Shown here piece by piece: positions 11,286 to 24,677 of a stretch of DNA of 64,000 bases. The position numbers were made by a program, and so were the translations under genes. This DNA is from Pieris napi (lineage: Eukaryota > Arthropoda > Insecta > Lepidoptera > Pieridae): NCBI RefSeq assembly GCF_905475465.1, contig NC_062241.1, positions 7,936,001 to 8,000,000 on the forward strand. Reading direction: 5' to 3'. Within the stretch, counting starts at the first letter, position 1; each line of letters begins with the position of its first letter. The notes under the pieces were generated by a model that was given only the letters and a program-made list of their open reading frames with translations, searched no databases and had not been told where the DNA came from.

Positions 11286-14200
11286 CTACGGTATAAATTA
11301 TATTAATTTCAAGAAAATACTTAATCGTAGGTGGTATTAATATATTAAGGTCAAATGTTTACTGGCACAAACAATAAGTACATGATAATAGCTACGTATG
11401 CGAGTATACGCTTCGGTAGTTTGGAAATAATCGCCGTCATTATGACCAATAAAAACAGAAAGGCGGATAAACTAGCAGTGATTACATTAAGAAAATGTAA
11501 TTATAGTAACAAAAACTATACTTGTAGTACAATGTACTCTGTAAAAACCTTCTACGATATTATCTTGCTGTGCTATGTGGATTTACGTGCGTAAATTCGT
11601 TCGTAGGGTGATACTTATTTTTATTAATGATGATAATATGAATGATGATTTTAAAAGTCAGTGCGCGTCCGTCACAGCCGCCGATCAGAAGGCAATTGTA
11701 ACCCAAACGATTGATCCAACGCACTTCTGCCAGATTGACAATTTGACATTAATAATTTATAACCTGTACGATGTCCACCATATTACGTGGTGTTGCCGTC
11801 GTAAAAAAATCATGACATCATCTACGACATACCTATATATCCTTTTATTCATGAAAAACTAAATCAGTCCGATAGCACTGTTTATATAAAGCATCCCTTT
11901 CTCTCAAATTGGCTTTACGCTGTGATGAAGCGAGACAGAATAATGTTTGATTTCTTCTTGAACGCGGAGTACTATGGTATTATAATTTAATAACAATGGT
12001 TACGGCGCTTTTCCACGTAAATATCACTCACCTAGCTTATTAGCTGGCCCTGTTTTATGAAGTACTTTAAAGAAATAGTTCTTATGAAAAATATGTTTTG
12101 TGCTTAACGATCATCCATATCTCATAAGTTATTTCACGTAGTAAAATATGGAGCTATATTTTCTTTGACAAAGTAACTCTCAGGAAATAGAGGTATATTC
12201 AGTTTAGGGGAATACTCACCCCTTTTAGAACTCCCTTGTAACGTCTTATTCACTACATAAATTTTATCAGCTCGTTAAATGAAATGTTTCCATTGAATAG
12301 TTTTGTACAAAGACGACGCATTCACACTTAATTCAATCCTTATTTTAATGTTTCTAGGTCTCTTTTTACTGTAAAGACCAGCTTTTCCTATTCGTTCATT
12401 TAGATTTGCTTTAAGCATTGAGTAAAAATTTAAATAAGTTCGCCATAGATCTTATGGGATGCTTCAATCAGTTACTACTTAAATTAATTTCTTACCTGTG
12501 TCGTTAAGTTAAATGTGTCCGTCAGTTAAATGAAAAGCGTATAGAATGTCATTACTTAATACAATGAAAAATATTGTCTAAGTTATTATTATTTTCAGTT
12601 GAATATTATTATATAAAAAAAATTGTAAAGACAAGTTTAATCATAAAGAAAAAACAAAAATATAATAAGTATATTAATTGGAATAAACCTATATTTCTTA
12701 TTTACATGAATGAATATTGAGCACACATTAATAAACATAGTTAATTATCTTATCTAAGTGATAACTTCCAGGATAAATTGTCTACAAGTAAGTCATTTTT
12801 ATTAAAATAGTAATATATCCTTAGAACGTATGTCTAAGTATTTAGATAATTAACTTTTCTTTTATCCTTTCCTCGTTAAGTATAATTGCAATAATATTTT
12901 CCATTTCGCATCTCTAGCGGAGTAGAAAAACACTTTATGCCCATTTCCGGAAAAGACGTTCAAGTGGGATTCATTATCCCCCCTCAACAAATACTGGAAT
13001 CTTTAGGGTTCCGCGTGTAGCTTTGTGACGAATAATTAAGGTTTTCATATGAAGCTTAAAGACGAAAGTCAGAAGTATAAATTATTTGTGTTAGTTGGGC
13101 GTTTTTTAGTCAGACCTAGAAATTTAACGCCCTTGAGACCTTTTCTCTATAGCGTCAGATAACTGAGTTGAATTTTTTAAGTGTTTGTTATTTAATAATT
13201 TAATATGTATTAAATCATTAAATTATTTACAGATTTTAATCTTCTTTATGCCGCCCTTAAGCACTGGTGAGAATAGCATGGAAATGGAAATGAAATAGAA
13301 AACTGTCTTTAATAAGTAACGTAAAGTCTAGACAGTCTATTTTTACATTTCTTTTACGATATTGTAGCAAAATGTGATAAATAAAATTTCACAAATAATT
13401 TCATATTTATGATTACCTAAACAATATTTATATTTAATTTTAAGCTACAGTCTTATGTTCTTGCAATATACTTATAAAATATATGAATTATGTTATTTCG
13501 CCCACACACGAGGTACTTAAATTCAAAGCGATTTTCCGCGACAGTGCAACAAGAAGTGTTTTCATTCCTAATGGAAGGGATGTCTCCCTAAACTGTAAGC
13601 CCCAAGACGATCAAAGGCAGAGCTTTAAGCTCGATGGCCCTATAAGTACGAATTTGTTTTCGGCTTCGCTGGCTTAATATATCCTTGATGCTCGTTTTTA
13701 TCTCGAGGACAGCTTTGATGTTCTGTAGTGCTCGTTCATTCAACAAGTATTGCCATGTGTCTATTCGTTAAAAGCGTATAATTACCTCTCAGCACGTAAT
13801 TATCTTTTAAATTGTCTTAAGTTTTCACGATACGTCTAGCAACCATTTTTATATCTATAAAAAACTAAATTTTATTTTTGAAATCCTCAGTTTGTGCTTA
13901 TAAGTGGGATGGGATATAGGGCAATTCGATTTTTGAATTTGAATTCTATAACATAACTGGTTACAATTTGATGTGAGAAGTTATACCACGAGGCAGGAAG
14001 TATAATCTGTGATCTAGATCAGATATTATTAGCTGTTCCTTCCTCGTTCAATGTAATGTTATTTCTCATAACCTATAAGTCACGTTAGTCGTAAACTGTG
14101 CATTAATCTACTTTGAGATAGTGATCGGAGCTCACATTGATCTTTGTAAACAAAAGAACTGCGTTGCGAAATGACTTCATACATATGGTATTTTTAGGTT

Positions 14201-17200
14201 AAACATTACTTATATGAAAATCAGAGTTGCTGGTGATTTAGCTGTGTTAGGCACATTTTTGGTTAAAATGTTAGTGTTTTTATATTTCTTTTTGATGTAC
14301 GTTGTTTTTATTGTTCTTAATTTTCTATTTTTTTAAGAGTAATGTTTCGGTCAATATGAATTTGATTCTTGGTCAGTCTCTTTATATTATAAAAATTCCG
14401 TATAATATACGTTTGGCCAGGAGTCACGCAATTATTATTTCAATTACATTTCTATTTAGTAATAAGTTTATCAGAAATGAAAGCATTATAGACGTCAATT
14501 GTATGAAATATTGTTCAACGTTTACGTTATTTTCAAATACATGTGAACAAATTAATTAAAAATTTTAGTAGAGATTGCTCGAAATAAAACTACCACGGCC
14601 CACATGGGAATACTTTACACGCGACATTCTAAAACATAATTCATTCTCATTGAAATATTTACAATTTATGTTACCACACCTGCTATGTTATATAGGCGTA
14701 GGCTTGAAATGTTTAATAATAAATAATCTATGTTTAAAATCATGTAAAGGATGGCCTAATAATTTTATATATGTATTTCTATATTAACTCCTAACGCCTA
14801 TTTTGGAAAGAAATAAGCAAATCGATTTTAAAGACCAAATAAAAACGCACACACTCTTCTACAGACAAATTATTAGTACATTGTCTTTTTTAGTACTTAA
14901 ATCTTTGTCGTACATATGGTATAACCCATTTTACCTTAACATATTTTTAATTTAAAAATTGTAAATATTATCAATTTTAAAAATTAATTAATTATAATAA
15001 TATTCTTTTGAATCATATAATTATAATAATAAAATGGATTTAAAAAATATAAATAAATAAAGATTACAGGAACGTTACGACAAATATAATATTCTGTACA
15101 TGAAAACAAAATAAACGTGCATTTAGATCATTACAAGCAAACTATCACACGTCAAAAAGACAAAACTTTGTCACAAACAAGGTTTTCTTTTTAAAAACAA
15201 GCTCCAGCATAATGAGATGTGTGTCATGTGGCTTCAAAAGCCGAAATTAATAATTCACGCAATCTAATACATATTTGTATTCGTCAAGACGCTCTCGTAA
15301 AGTAAGGCGGGGGAACTTGCATTTTTCACTACGATTTTCGTAACCCCAAAAGTGCTTCTCTTAATAAAATGAAATTTTAGTTCCCTGTGTAAGGAATGAA
15401 AAGAATTTTAATAAAATCTTATAGCCAAGTTGTTTGCATAGTTTACTGTTTCTGGAATACGATCAAGAACATAATATTTACATTTAAAACTTTGTTAGTG
15501 TACGAATTCTAGTATTAAGTAAGCGAAGCATAAGCACAGAAGAATCTCTATTACATTTATGTTTCTTTCAATAACAATATTTATATTTAAGCGTGTATAT
15601 TGTCAATTTAAAAGGTAACAGATGATAGAGGCGTTAAAAGCAATAAAGTTAAATGTTATTAAAACAAATATACAACATAAATACTGGTTTAATTTATGTG
15701 GCCGAGCCGACTGAAATGTTTTACCCCCAAAATATTTGTCTGTCGCGATATCCGTGTCCTGGCAACGAGCCAAACGGATCACTTTCGCCAAACTAATAAA
15801 ATATAGTAGACAAAATATTACAAGGAATTCAGGCGACAAGGAATAATAACCTAATTATAAGCCTTGAAATATCGTTAGATATAGGATTAACGTTAATTGC
15901 TTATTCGTATATGTATAAACAAACGCCTTTTTATAGAACTAAGGGCAACTAGAAAGAAAGCTAATTTTATGGTTTACTTACAATGCATGAAAGCTCGCAA
16001 GTACATTCCCAAATATTCAACAAGTTGCCAAAAATTGATTTTATAGAAAAATCTACGACCGCCAGTCTAGGTTTTTTGGAAGTTCATAAATGATAACCTC
16101 GTTGAGTTGAGAACGAAAACCAGTATTTATTAAAAATATAATTTACTTAAAATAATACAAAATTATAACAGTGTACTGTGCGTGGAGATAAATGCGACCT
16201 GTCAACATGTCATGAATATTTGAAGATCTTAATGATAATTGTTTAAAAACGTTATGAGTATGGCGGTTTATGTGTATAGGATGTGATATGAGATATTTCT
16301 ATGAATATTAAGATAAGTTTATGGTCGTATTAGGGGCAAATATATTAAAATTACATATCTATAATTTCAGAGTAGCAGATATCTGTGCAAGGTCCGTGCC
16401 TTACTTAAGGCACAACTCGTATGGCAGGAAAGTCATGGATTCTGTTCTCGGTGGAAAATAAATGTTTTGGGTTGGTAGGCGCTAGGCGACTTATTAAAAT
16501 ACAACAGATGCCGAGATCTACCCCAAGGTAGATCTGGGACTTGACGGTATTACAGTTACAATAAAATCTATACAATTCTAACTATGCACATCACACAAAA
16601 ACATCAGAAGATATTAAGTTCGGAGTATTATTGGTGTAACTTTTTAGGAGAATGACAATAACTATCAAATTATTTATGTCGACTAAACTCACGATAAGCT
16701 ACTATAATATATATACACATAGTAAGACCATTTAAACTGGCTTTAGTTTACAAAACAAAACAATTTTCATATAAGTCTCAAGTCATTACGATACGTATAA
16801 AAGCGGTGTTTTAATATAGCGAAGGTGAATGAACTGTTATTATCATGTAGATATTGTTTACGCAAAACTCAAGAGTGCGGTTCACTCGTAAATTGCTACA
16901 GCATTGTGTGCAAAACTTTGAAGTTGCTAAGGAAGGAAGTTGGATTGTTGCGATCGTGCAAGAATTCTCGTTTCAACTGACACTGTAATTAGCGGTTTTC
17001 GATGTTCTAATGCGTTTAATGGGTTTCATTATCTAATTGCGATAAATTTAACAATGTTCAAAGAGCAGTGATAGTCTAATAGAGCCTAGTGTCTGTTAAG
17101 GAAAACTATCATGTCTCATATCAAATCGACAAGATTTGCTAAGAAAAGCAGCTTGATATATATATATATAGGTCATATAAAGGAAAATTATCACTGAATG

Positions 17201-17241
17201 AGGTTAAAATTTAATTTAAGTAAAAATAAAATATAAAAATT
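11286..17241. other. Six-kilobase non-coding stretch
   Basis: No convincing gene or complete transposon. Open frames at 11355, 11575, 13483, 14302, 14575 and 15603 are under 100 codons with AT-driven composition. A block at 13490-13690 is less AT-rich and could be conserved regulatory sequence. The segment 14930-15060 is extreme AT with short internal complementarity. A (TA)n run lies at about 17156-17170. Confidence 0.4.
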
Positions 17242-17498
17242 GAGCAGTGTTGGCCTGACTTCAGCCTGCCACTCTCATCCCTGAGGTCGTAGGTTCGATC
17301 CCCGACTGTGTACCAATGGACTTTCTTTCTATGTGCGCATTTAACATTCGCTCGAACGGTGAAGGAAAACATGGTGAGGAAACCGGCTAGCCTTAGACCC
17401 TAACAGAACTTGCCTATTAGGTTACCAAATGGTCATGAAACAGTAACAGAAATCTAAGGCCCAGACCTAAAAATGTAGCGCCATTATTTTTTTTTAAA
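17242..17498 (+). mobile_element. tRNA-derived SINE, family A, internally deleted
   Basis: The B box GGTTCGATCCC is present. The head has lost a few bases in the A-box region (GGCCTGACTTC), and the segment around the GTCAGGCACAG block is missing, so the copy is shorter than the 9162 copy. Confidence 0.85.
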
Positions 17499-18000
17499 TA
17501 AAATAATGAAATACCTGCAGCTATACATAATATACAATACCAACCCAGGTCAAAGACATCTCACATAACAAAGCCTTGATACACCGAATATTGACATGAC
17601 CTCCTTTGATGTTTCGTTCACCGCACTTATCGCTGCCATAAAATTAGGTCGTTTTAAAACAGTCTACATTGAGATATAAATATTTACGATACGTTAGCAA
17701 GGCCGAGTGGCGGTGTCACTTGATACTTGCGGCCATTGAGATAACTATTGCCAGGTATTAGATAATACTGGCCGCCGAGAATGTTAGTATATTTATGAAG
17801 CTGAATATAGATTATAAACTTTTTATTAAATTAAAAATAAGTGCAAAAACAGCTCAGCTTCCGTCATGTGTTTAAACATTACTAAGATTTTTATCGGTAG
17901 GTATTAAAAGTCAATGTGCCTTTTTCGAACATTAGTCGTACCGTTTACAGAAAATTACTATTCAGTCTTTTATGAAAACTTAATTTGACAGTAAGAGAAA
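17499..18000. other. Non-coding stretch
   Basis: No gene or repeat recognised; includes a slightly GC-richer patch at 17690-17780. Confidence 0.4.
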
Positions 18001-18353
18001 TTTTTGAAGTGAAACTTCTTTATCGGGGTTGGAAAAAAATTTAGTGTAACCTTTTTTCGTTACGCGTCACGTTTTTCGGTTACGCGCCATGTTCCTTTTT
18101 GAAGTCAAACTTCTTTATCGGCGTTAAAAAAAAATTTACCGTCACATTATTTATCACTTATTATTCGACACTTAATATTTTAATGACAGTTAAATTCATT
18201 AAATTCCTAACATATCTTCCTTTTTCCGTCCCTCTAAGTATCGGAAATCTAAACTTTTAGATTTGTATCAATATGAACAACATTTCAAGATTAGTTTGCC
18301 ACTGAAGTTTCACTTCTGACTCGTGTACTTTGTACACATACACTTTTTTTTAT
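18001..18353 (+). mobile_element. Helentron-like element with duplicated 5' end
   Basis: GAAGTGAAACTTC (18006-18018) is mirrored exactly by GAAGTTTCACTTC (18304-18316). That motif is followed by a GTGTAC/GTACAC hairpin (18323-18337) and a T run. A second 5'-end-like unit, GAAGTCAAACTTC plus TTTATCGGCG, lies at 18101-18119, so the left end appears twice in tandem. There is no coding capacity. It is a non-autonomous relative of the element at 10064. Confidence 0.6.
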
Positions 18354-19012
18354 AACTGTGTGACTATAATTAACTCACAACTGAAAATCGTCAGCTTTGT
18401 GAATTTTCCTTTCATGAAAATCAATAATTCATAACGTAAAAGCCAAAGTAAGTGTGTTACATTTTCGTATATTGTTAAATGGGTCACAGACTATACAAAA
18501 CATGTGACATTACTGAAATACATCGACAGTCGATCATTAATAACACAACACACCTGCTATGAATAGTTCCTGGTTTCCATCTACAAGTTGTAAGATATTG
18601 GTTTGGCAACTCGCCTGCTTGTAGTCTCTTGTGGGTATAACCATAAACAATCGTGATTTTGTTACTCTATGGTTTGCAAACCACAGACTGATCAAACGAT
18701 CTGTCATAATAGTCCCCGGACAAATGTTTACGTAATCGAAAGTATCAAATGCAAGGGATTGCACAAATTAAACGATCAATCTCATCAATGAGTGTTGCAC
18801 GCAAATATTGACCATCGCAAATGACCGTTCGGAGCATAAGGGTCCCCTATTATAAAGCTGTCAACTTAATATTGACAGATGGCGCGATTGGGTTAGGTCA
18901 TAGATTACAAAGCTACTTTCTCCTCGTCATTGAGTCATTGACGTGTCCAGTCAGATCTAGGTATGTACTGTTCGGAATACCTATTTTTATACTGAATACT
19001 TTTGTCTTATTT
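18354..19012. other. Non-coding stretch
   Basis: No gene recognised. The 75-codon minus-strand frame at 18537 has no family features. Sequence complexity at 18700-18960 is higher than in neighbouring AT-rich DNA. Confidence 0.4.
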
Positions 19013-19158
19013 TGCCTTAGACCCAAACAGTCGACGGCGTGTGTCAGGCACAGGGGCCTGATCACCTACTTGCCTAGTAGATTGACAGATGATCATGAAA
19101 CAGAAATCAAACCTATAAAGGTGGTAGCACCACTGAATAATTTTATTTATTTTTAAAT
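19013..19158 (+). mobile_element. 5'-truncated SINE, family A
   Basis: Begins in the body at CCTTAGACCCAAACAG and runs through GTGTGTCAGGCACAG, ACCTACTTGCC and the altered 3' end GGTGGTAGCACCACTGA. The tRNA head is absent. The 111-codon ORF covering it is chance read-through. Confidence 0.85.
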
Positions 19159-19958
19159 TAAAAAAATATTTTCAGTTTCTGAGAAACGATAACAACAATT
19201 TTTATCCTATCATAAACCATTCCCATTTCCATCAATGGTTCATTGACATAAAGTTCAATAAGATAAGAGTTATGTCACTATTTACAACATTATTAATATC
19301 AAATATTAACATAAGGATAATATTATTGTTGATAAAATGACATGAATGTAATGAATTAGACACATGACTTTGAATAATTATTGTTTATAGGGTAGTATAT
19401 AAAGTATTATTTTAATTAAACTTGTTAATGGATATGTACACGCCTATTTATTATATTATTGCGATTAAAATTTAATAAATTCGTTTGCAGAAGTTTTTGT
19501 ACCCGCGTAACACAAACACAATAATTACTTTAATTTAAAAAATTAAGCCCCACCGATTTCTATCATAAAAATATATGTAATAGAATTTTAACAATAAAAA
19601 TAAAAAAACACTTTTTTAACGGAATTTATTTTTAATAAAACCGAAAGAGAAAATTTTAATTATTGCATACAAAAGACATTAAATAGTATTCTTAAATTCC
19701 CAGTCACATAACAGCTACGAGGACATTAAAGATTCCTTCACAATTCTCTGGGGTATGTAATTTCGCAGACGGTGCAATATTGTCAGAAGAATGCGTTTTG
19801 TCTACCAAACGGCCGCGAGCGACTGTTGACAAAGAATAACTGCTAGTCTTTTACTACGGCATTTGCATGTGCTTAGGAATACAGCGGAACATAAATCAGA
19901 ATAAAACGGTACTATACCTATTTAAGTACCTACTAAAAATGTGTGTAGATGATCTATT
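19159..19958. other. Non-coding stretch
   Basis: AT-rich; no gene recognised. Confidence 0.4.
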
Positions 19959-20033
19959 GGCGAAGGAAAATTTTGAGGATATCGCCATGACCCAAAAATG
20001 GATAGCGTGCGTCAGACACAGAAGCATGACGAG
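19959..20033 (+). mobile_element. Degenerate SINE fragment, family A
   Basis: Aligns to the central SINE body: GGCGAAGGAAAA, then ATGACCCAAAAA, then GCGTGCGTCAGACACAGAAG. Both ends are lost and divergence is high. Confidence 0.5.
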
Positions 20034-21296
20034 CAAAATATTTAAAAATCGCCGAAATGTCTACCCCAATCGCCAATCGATCGTTACACTATTCTTAAAA
20101 GTGCAATTTTTATGAAGGAATTGAAATCTAAAGCATTTTTTTTTTGAGAAAAAGCTTGCCTACGATTGGCACACTGAGACATTAGTAAAAACAAACACAA
20201 AATACAATTTTTAATGTGACAAGCACTTATAGGCAAACATGACATACATATAGAGATCATATAGAGATTATTAAACAAAACAAACATTACAAAACAAAAC
20301 AATTATTTATCAAAGAAAAAATTCTAATTACAAAAAAATAAACAAAAATCCATTTTATACTGTGAGGTGAGCAACTATGTATATCCAGACCTAGCTCCTA
20401 GACCTAGCTAGAAAGCATTGAGCATTTAGCATATTATATTTTTTCTAGTCCAGGACTTCTTATTACAAAGCTCTTATAGACTAAGATACTCCTTTTACGA
20501 TCTAAATACCGTTTCGTTAGTCATACTAGCATACACTCTACACATTACGAATGCCTTGTCATATTAGAAATTCTTGTCTTTGACGCTAAAGGCATGCATA
20601 TCAAGCAAATACGGGGCAAAGGGGTTGGCCACAAGACGGAGAGCTAATAGCACTCACGACAGCAATAAATAAGGATACTGCCATTATTTCCTTAAGGATC
20701 GTCTTATGAGCTTCTTAATTAATTTGGAACTTTCTGAGGTCTCCCGTGGCGAGCAATTTGAATAATAGCGCGGATAGGGCGAGAGGGCGTAATTTTAATT
20801 GCAAATATTTATGGTAAACGAGCCTGCTGGCGATTTGATATTACAAAGAATGATCTATTGTTCTGTTAAATGTGGTATTTAGTAATGAAAGCACCACTCA
20901 ACAATACTTACTGGACGACAAGATGTACCTATATATTACCTGCAACAGAAAAGTAGGTTGAATATAAAGATAAAGGTACATTCGAATACAATTAGTCGTA
21001 TCCTTTTCAAGTCGACAATAACGCTATGACCCATATAAAAAAGAATAAATATAAATAAAGCACGAATTTAATACGAAACGATATTGGAAACTATGTTTTC
21101 TTTTATAAAACTTATCAGCCATATAGATTAAGATACATATTGGTTTAATTTCAGTCGATATACATTATTCAATTTAACGTAGCTAGATTACGAGACATCC
21201 ATCATAAGTTGAAGTGAGCACGTTAAACCCATCTATTAGGATGCTAGACTTGTCTTTAGATAGAAGGTTATTAAAGGGTAATGACATAAGATTGGT
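20034..21296. other. Non-coding stretch with possible conserved element
   Basis: No gene. At 20690-20840 a compositionally complex block contains TTAATTAATTT, GGGCGAGAGGGCG and ATTTTAATTGCAAATATTTATGG, which looks like clustered homeodomain/POU-type sites. A small direct repeat of GACCTAGCT occurs at 20389-20410. Confidence 0.4.
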
Positions 21297-21681
21297 ATGT
21301 GATTTTAAAATAAAGGGTTTTATATAATCTCATTCGGTAATATTCTAATGATGAAATGAAATACAGACTTTTATTGGCATATTTTATTTACATACTTCTT
21401 TAAGAAAAATACATTAAAGCATTATTCTTCTAACAAAACAATGCTTCAAAACAATTTTTTAATTATTAACGTACAATGTGTCCCGACCAAGGAGGTTTCA
21501 ATTCAATTTAAGTACACATTATCTGTGGTGAAACCCTTTCACCATTGCATTGTTTTGTTAGGAGAATAATTTTCTTAAAGAAGTATGTAAATAAAATATG
21601 CTAATAAAAGTCTGTATTTCATGTCATAATTAGAATATTACGGAATGAGATTATATGAAGCCCTTTATTTTAAAATCACAA
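21297..21681. repeat. 385-bp element with ~145-bp terminal inverted repeats
   Basis: The left arm (about 21297-21445) and right arm (about 21545-21681) are inverted near-copies, with outer ends TGTGATTTTAAAATAAAGGG and its complement. The right arm lacks about 14 bases (AATACATTAAAGCA) present in the left. The central 100 bp are unique. Long-TIR MITE or fold-back element; no target duplication was identified. Confidence 0.75.
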
Positions 21682-21795
21682 TTCAATGTACATACATTTA
21701 ATCAAATACTAATGCAAAATAAGTCTGTATAAAAGTACAAATAATATTTTTTTTCCCCCATATCATTTATTGTAGAAATCAACGCAATTCTGTTA

Positions 21796-22668
21796 GTCCA
21801 TTGAAAAGTTACATTTGGGGTTGCGTTTTTTAGAGGACGCAATTTTATTTATGGAACATGTAGGGGGGGTCAATACAAGCTTAACTCCAAGTTTGTGGGG
21901 TTGGCGTGCTTGTCCCCCGGCCGCCATCTTGGATAAAGGGGTCCAAAAACCACGTTTTTGGCTATATCTCCTAAACTATCCATCGTACATAAAACTTGTA
22001 AAGACACATTTTGTAGCAAATCGCTGTGTCTACGATTGTGTCTATGTAACTTTTTATCATAAATCCAAAATTCAAAAAGTTATAAATAAAAAAGTGATAG
22101 CTAGCTACCATTCTAATAACTGATTGATAATATAATTATGTCGAAGGTTACCATATCAGCAAGTTGTCTGTGGAATAGGCCTACTAGGAATACCAATAAG
22201 TAAAATTGTAGGAATAAAAAAAAAATAAAAAAAAATATATTTGGAAAATTTGTTTAAAATAAACGAGAGATCTTAAAAGTAAGGTATAACTGCTGTTTTG
22301 ATCGGCTTGTCATGAGCATTGACGCACCTAGTCAACTTTAGAAATAGAAAATATTTTCACTTTTTTTACTTATAACTTTTTAAATTTTGGATTTATGATA
22401 AAAAGTTACATAAACATAATTGTAGGCACAGCGATTTGCTACAAAATGTGTCTTTACAAGTTAAATTTAGGATGGATAGTTTAGGAGATATAGCCAAAAA
22501 CGTGGTTTTTGGACCCCTTTTTCCAAGATGGCGGCCGTGGGACAAGGGTGGCGACCCCACAAACTTGGTTTTAGCTTTACACTGACCCCCCCTACACATC
22601 AAAAAAATAAAATTGCGTCCTCTAAAAAACGCAAGGTTAGGCCTAAAAAATGTAACATTTCAATGGAC
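21796..22668. repeat. 873-bp fold-back element flanked by TA
   Basis: The outer ends GTCCATTGAAA and TTTCAATGGAC are each flanked by TA, suggesting a TA target-site duplication as in Tc1/mariner-type elements. Arms of about 300 bp (21796-22096 and 22358-22668) are inverted copies. Landmarks are AAGATGGCGGCCG, CCAAAAACCACGTTTTTGG and ATATCTCCTAAACTATCC. The 260-bp spacer is AT-rich. Both ORFs reported over the arms are chance frames. RNA across it could fold into a long hairpin. Confidence 0.8.
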
Positions 22669-22670
22669 TA

Positions 22671-23538
22671 TGTTGTAGATGCACGGTTAGAGTTTTTTTC
22701 AATTTTAAGGTTTTATTAACATTTTAATAAAGCATTGAACCAAATGCCATAATTATATTTAAAAATAGACTACCTCAACAACTTAGTTATTAACGTATAA
22801 ACCATTAGTGACTTTTCAAATGTATGCCAGTTTTTCTTGTCACAATATCTCCACACATTTAAAATATACCGGTTTTTAATACGTAAAACGTGTATAATTC
22901 TTAAAAGTATTATCAATGTCACCCACTTACCTGATTACCGAATTACAACATGTTTACGAACCACTGATAAACACAAAAGACAAGTACATTAGGCAACACC
23001 TAGTCCCGACTATCACGCTTTTAAAAGATTTCCTAGGAATTTTGCACGGCACGCAGCTTCTATTCGTCACTGTCGAGTAATTAAGCCAGCCACGAGAATA
23101 ACAGTTCCGCGTTTGAAAATAACTCCTATGATTATTGGGAAAGCGTCGTTTTTCCCATAATCGAAATTAATTTGAGCGAAAATAAATAGAGGTACGTGCG
23201 ATGTTGGAGACGCTCTCACGCAATGTCTTGCACAGAAGTGTGTAAAATGCAGGGGGTAATGAACGATACAGACATGTATTAATACATAATTGTTGCTACA
23301 TATATGACTCAAATGACACACTTACTCTTTAAGGCTTTTAAACAATGTAAACGGATAAAGAAATAAAGAAAAGGCTATACAAACAATATGACGGTGTTTT
23401 CTCTGATATATTTTATTTAAGACTATTTTGTTGGAATAATGGAAAATTATGTACTATTCTTATTACTTCGTGTTTGTCAGGTGGTACGATATGTCAATGG
23501 TATTCAAACAGACCTCATCATATCCAAATATTTATAAA
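22671..23538. other. Non-coding stretch
   Basis: No gene recognised. At about 23131-23161 a short imperfect hairpin (GATTATTGGGAAA and TTTCCCATAATC) sits in a less AT-rich block. Confidence 0.4.
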
Positions 23539-23895
23539 CTAGCTGGTGTCCGCGACTTCGTCTACGTTTAGGTTTACTAGGTTTACACATAAGATATAGA
23601 TTTATACTATGGCGGGATTTTTTAGGACTATTTAAGATAAACAATTCCATCATACATTCTACTCAACTCTAGCGTTTTTGGCAGCGCACGCCAGAATAGC
23701 TCTCAGATGGTAGATATTTTCCTACTTACTGGATATTTTGGACAATTCACATATTATCTTTATAAATTGAAGCCTATGTGTTATTCCGATGTATAAGCTA
23801 TATTATTGTTAAGTTTCATAAAAATCCAATCAGTAGTTTTTACGTGAAAGAGTAACAAACATCCATCCACTTTCGCGTTAATAATATTAGTAGGA
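23539..23895 (-). mobile_element. Non-autonomous Helitron, second family
   Basis: On the minus strand it starts TCCTACTAATATTATTAACG after A and includes TTTGTTACTCTTTCACGTAA, AAACTACTGATTGG and AACACATAGGCTT. It ends CGGACACCAGCTAG before T. The A|TC...CTAG|T boundaries fit a Helitron. This 5' end and body are very common in Lepidoptera. No ORF. Confidence 0.8.
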
Positions 23896-24036
23896 TATGC
23901 AGACGGATCACTGTGATAAATGTCCAACACAGATTGTCACATGAGAAACAGAATACTAATACAGAACTAAAAACAGACCTACATTAGAAATATCGATTTT
24001 TGTAATAAACTTAACAAAAAAACCTAATAAATGCTA

Positions 24037-24480
24037 TAGCAAGATTCCACGTTTAATGTCATTGTTTTCTGCATCACTTGATCTAAATAGCGGAAGACAT
24101 TGTGTGAAAATTCCATTTGAAACTTCTATATTTGTTTCTCTTTTGAAATTGTTCTTGTAGAATCTTAAAATTCCAGCTTTAATGTTTTCCACGTCATATA
24201 CTAAATATTGGTTATCTATAAACAATTTCCTTTAAGCCGTAAACAACAGCATATGGTGTCATGCAGGGTGCGTTGACACCTGGCACCATAGAGCAGAGTA
24301 TGCCAAGCGTGAACCACGGAACTGTATGGCTTTCGAATATATTGTCTAACTCATTTGTGGTTGCACGTGGCATATAACCGTAATTTCGGTTATTAAAAAT
24401 GTCAGTAAGTTTTGAAAGAAGAAACAAAGAAAAGTCGTCGCTGTGTTGATGAAATTATAAGTTTCTAAAATTCTAGTAAA
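24037..24480 (-). pseudogene. Possible frameshifted coding remnant, family unknown
   Basis: Two adjacent minus-strand frames have protein-like composition rather than AT noise. The upstream one (about 24427-24212) contains NYGYMPRATTNELDN and SHTVPWFTLGILCSMVPGVN. The downstream frame (about 24225-24037) contains DVENIKAGILRFYKNNF and FTQCLPLFRSSDAEN. They overlap out of register, as expected from a single indel in an older gene or transposon ORF. No start context, splice sites or family match could be established. It could also be chance. Confidence 0.3.
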
Positions 24481-24677
24481 TTATAATAAAAACTTTTTAT
24501 GAAGTAGGTGACACTTTGTAGGTCTATCTAAGCCGGTTTTCTTAGGTTGTTTCCTTCACCATATGACCAAGTCCCTAATTGCGTTCATAAACGCTTTGAC
24601 CGCGCGATCTCAGGTTTGACAGTCGCACACTTAATTATTAGAAACTGCTTAATTTTTAAAGTTAAAATAAAAAAAAT

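Noticed and set aside
18821..19156. 111-aa plus-strand ORF
   Set aside because: Its second half is SINE body and the first half has no coding features.
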